A stretch of 64,000 bases of DNA from Amorphochlora amoebiformis (taxonomy: Eukaryota > Cercozoa > Chlorarachniophyceae): positions 1-64,000 of the forward strand of contig BAAHQB010000186.1 of assembly GCA_054601695.1 (NCBI GenBank), given 5' to 3'. The translations under genes and the position numbers were made by a program. Of this stretch, positions 23,938-64,000 are shown piece by piece. How positions within the stretch are numbered: position 1 is the first letter of the stretch; every line of letters begins with the position of its first letter. The notes under the pieces were generated by a model. The model had not been told where the DNA came from. It was given only the letters and a program-made list of their open reading frames with translations, and did no database searches.

Positions 23938-24161
23938 TATAAATGTACATGCGCATTTACACTCACGCACGCACACACACACACACACACACGCGCACAA
24001 ACACACACACACACACACACACAAAACTAAATCCACATGTACAGATCAAACTACCTACTAAAAAGAGGGTGAGGCTCACGGGAACGTCTATAATCATATT
24101 TCCGTTTTAAGGAAAACTAAGCATAAACTGGCCTTTGATCACGCTTTGGATTAGGCTAAGG
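23696..24161. other. Intron or intergenic, (TA)n and (AC)n
   Basis: Contains (TA)n around 23790-23930 and an (AC)n run about 23962-24022. The 100 bp after it are gene-like but no exon is firmly supported. If the minus gene to the right splices at 24272, this stretch is intron. Confidence 0.5.
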
Positions 24162-38431
<14,270 letters not shown>

Positions 38432-38812
38432 CGATTGACTTGCCCACTAGGATCTGGAGGTGGTCAAATTCGGGCCGCCATATATCTGCTTACTGCGACG
38501 GGTGTATCTTTATCCGAGGGGTTCAAATTTCAAAGGGTTGGGTTCGATGAATTCTTATTCACTCTTAGAAGTGAACATTTGCCAAAGAGTCTATTAGTAC
38601 TTGAATCGGAAATTATTAGACACTCTAGATAGAATATTATATAACTAAGAAAACCTCCAAGTGGAGTAGGCTAGCATGCAAGGAGCGAACACAAGTCGGT
38701 TTCAACGAGTGTCGCATGCCGGACGATCTTGCATCCTAACTCCCTATCGCAGTTGAAGCCTCCTAATATCTGAAAAAGAGGACTCAAGGCTAAGAATTGC
38801 AAAGTGGCCAGC
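38432..38812. promoter_or_regulatory. Divergent intergenic promoter region (Sfi1-like / kinase)
   Basis: 381 bp separate two divergent start codons. The region is unique, of moderate GC and free of TA repeats, unlike the introns around it. No specific box could be assigned. A frame reading ILVGKSIDELRTAQRRLA on the minus strand (about 38412-38465) is open behind a CTCCAG acceptor but ends in a stop and does not join the model in phase. Confidence 0.5.
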
Positions 38813-44328
<5,516 letters not shown>

Positions 44329-44577
44329 AGCACGTTATAACATAAAGTCAGATGAGAGAGTCCATTCAAGGTGAAAAAAACACATTTCAAGTTCAATGTT
44401 ATTCCTCCCGTTTCCCCTCACTCGCCCAGTCTCACCACTTCTCTCATTCCTCCTCTCACTTTCTCTCGCGGTACTCTCACACTCCTTCTCTTCCCCTCTC
44501 TAGGTCCTTTTCTACCGTTCCCCTTCCACGTCTATCTCTCCAACCTCGCACTCTCGATTTATCCCCATCTCTCATAT

Positions 44578-44611
<34 letters not shown>

Positions 44612-44621
44612 GATATATATA

Positions 44622-44661
<40 letters not shown>

Positions 44662-44797
44662 GTGCGTGTGTGTGTCTGTGTGTACATATACTATATGCGT
44701 ACTGCGTACTGTATAAAATATATACATACATTTATTTCCTCTCTTCATTCTCTCCCTCTGTCTCTGCTCTCTCTACTTCAGATCTCTTATCTCTCTG

Positions 44798-44867
<70 letters not shown>

Positions 44868-45034
44868 CCTCTCTCCTTCCCTCTGTCTCTGTATCACTCT
44901 ATATATAATTAGAAAACATATATATATATATATACTCATATATTCCGCTCTCTAACTCTTTCTCTTTATCTCTCTCCTTCAGTTTCTTCCCTCTCTGTCT
45001 CTCCTGAGGACTAAATATTCATTATCCTTCGCAG
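44329..45034. other. Intergenic or intronic, pyrimidine-rich and (TA)n
   Basis: CT-rich plus-strand sequence (about 44395-44610) followed by (TA)n and more CT-rich patches. ATGAGAGAGTCCATTCAAG (44353-44371) before a GTGAAA donor could be a first exon of the next gene, but its phase does not fit the next exon seen. No gene is supported. Confidence 0.45.
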
Positions 45035-51564
<6,530 letters not shown>

Positions 51565-51739
51565 ACAATCGTGAAGGATTCGATAGGAATATATTCTAAA
51601 TATTTGGCTGGTTTGTAAAGAGTGTTGGGATTTGAGAAATTATAGAGTCGATGCTCGAACTAGTTTTATTGAATGCCAAAGTCTAGAAAGTTTGTACTCT
51701 AGTATCTAGAACTTAAGTCTAGTATGTATCTACTATCTA

Positions 51740-51829
<90 letters not shown>

Positions 51830-51849
51830 TATATATATACACACATACT

Positions 51850-51901
<52 letters not shown>

Positions 51902-52018
51902 AAATATATATATCTAGATATATATATATACATATATATATATATAAAAATATATATATATATATATATATCCGATGGTATATCTAGATATGTATATATG
52001 TGTGTGTGTATATATGTG

Positions 52019-52071
<53 letters not shown>

Positions 52072-52085
52072 ATCTACTAGATCTA

Positions 52086-52121
<36 letters not shown>

Positions 52122-53328
52122 AGTATATATATATATATATACCTATACTACTACTACCTAGACTACTAGTACAAGTCTAGTAGTAGCGCTAGCCTGGGCT
52201 GTCAGTGCAGCAGTACACCGGCCTGTGATCTAGACTAGCTAGAGGATAGACAAAGATAGATCATCTAGACTGATACTAGCTAGACTAGTGATAGAATATC
52301 TAGTATATGACCTAGATGATCATCAGTACTCCAGATACTCTAGATACTGACTAGACTGAATGACAGATACTACTGGACTAGCTTAGTGTGACTGTCCGAG
52401 CATTACACCTCTAGTACCTAGCCTGAGCATAGATACCAATGATCGATACCTCGACACGCATATATATTTTGTGCAGGTGTACGATGTACGCTACGCACCG
52501 TATATATACGTATGCATATATATGTAATCATTACGGTTATGTGTACATATGCGTATATGATGCATGAATCGATACGCACATATACTCTAGATACTAGACT
52601 TGATATACACTAGATACAGCATGCACAATTGTACATCTAGTAGACTAGTACCTAGAGTACATATGGCCGCAGCATTCAGATTCGCACCTGCGAGTACCGT
52701 CTAGACCGTGTGTTGTGATATTTCTAGTATTAAGTCTAGTTAGTACGCACCTACTAGACCATGAGATGGGATGTAAACCAAGACAAGCTATACACGCATA
52801 GGTTGTTAACACGCTGGGGACTTATCTACTTATCTAGCTTAATTATGCTAGTGTGCACATGTACACAGCCTCGGCGGACCCTGCTCCTGCATGCGCACAT
52901 TACTTGTACGCTGTACCTAGGTACGCATGCGTACGTACGTAATGGAAATCTAGTTACCACGACTCGACAACCTGGAACAAATTTTGAATGACTTCTGAAG
53001 GGTTGTGTGTAGTACGTACGTACGATCGACTACTAGACTAGAAGTCACTTGACTTTGGAATTTGATTCGCATGGGGGAGGTCTAGAGAAAGAGAGGTCTA
53101 TAGAGAGGTGTTACTAGTGTTGTGTGCGACTGACTGAGCCTGAATAGCCTGACGACCTCGGCTCGTAACATACACATTTGACACATTCGTTGCAATTGTT
53201 AGACTCAAATGAAATATTACTAAGTTATGAAAGCGGCTGCATCATGTAGCCAACATACAACTAGTACAAGGTAATTTAACACCAAATAAAGACTGGAAGT
53301 CAGCCCAACTATTGTACTATGTCGATGG
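51565..53328. other. Convergent intergenic region, CTAG-rich island
   Basis: This lies between the tail ends of two convergent genes. From about 51650 to 53100 the sequence is packed with CTAG (TCTAGA, ACTAGT, GCTAGC) and other 4-bp palindromes such as GTAC (GTACGTACGTAC near 52925 and 53015), with (TA)n at about 51740-52140. A 76-codon frame at 52761-52991 has no support as a gene. Nothing coding was recognised. Confidence 0.65.

Positions 53329-64000
<10,672 letters not shown>

Overview
The window is nuclear DNA of a microbial eukaryote. Its genes are split into many small, phase-consistent exons, and almost every long intron holds one or more long (TA)n tracts. Short TTAGGG/CCCTAA blocks suggest a TTAGGG-type telomere repeat. 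No prokaryotic operon, CRISPR array or rRNA gene is visible. The lineage cannot be fixed from sequence alone; an alga or other protist is most likely. Nearly all YIYIYI, RERERE and SLSLSL open frames are simple-repeat translations, not genes. Gene models were built by hand from splice sites plus reading-frame phase. The exon lengths of each main model sum to a multiple of three.

Layout, left to right: (1) 311-7338 (+), a large ubiquitin-specific protease with Tudor-like segments, 5' end outside the window. (2) 8793-10411 (-), a weakly supported small gene, divergent from (3) across a 195-bp promoter carrying two CACGTG palindromes. (3) 10607-16890 (+), a complete 11-exon GPN-loop GTPase of the GPN3 type. 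(4) 18086-18721 (+), a basic SAP-motif protein. (5) 20252-38431 (-), a Trp-repeat coiled-coil protein resembling centrin-binding Sfi1. Its 3' end is either at 24162 or, through an alternative phase-compatible donor, at 20252. (6) 38813-44328 (+), a complete 14-exon Ser/Thr protein kinase, divergent from (5). (7) 45035-51564 (+), a Ser/Pro/Lys-rich unrecognised protein, 5' end unresolved. (8) 53329-64000 (-), a START lipid-binding-domain protein with several C-terminal membrane segments, 5' end outside the window.

The genes look like ordinary housekeeping and signalling functions: ubiquitin removal, RNA polymerase assembly, chromatin or DNA binding, centrosome or cytoskeleton, phosphorylation, and lipid transfer at membranes. 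They do not form an obvious pathway.

The unusual part is the intron landscape. Introns fall into two classes: compact ones of about 40-90 nt with no TA, and long ones filled with TA. Several long introns contain short, partly decayed copies of their own exon edges next to TA tracts. One such copy is a whole dead exon (55101-55187). One segment with exon P and the putative 13-nt exon Q is tandemly duplicated (30731-32400) in a way that breaks reading phase unless one copy is skipped. CCCTAA repeats form the 3' splice site of one intron. Three compositional islands are packed with the tetramer CTAG.
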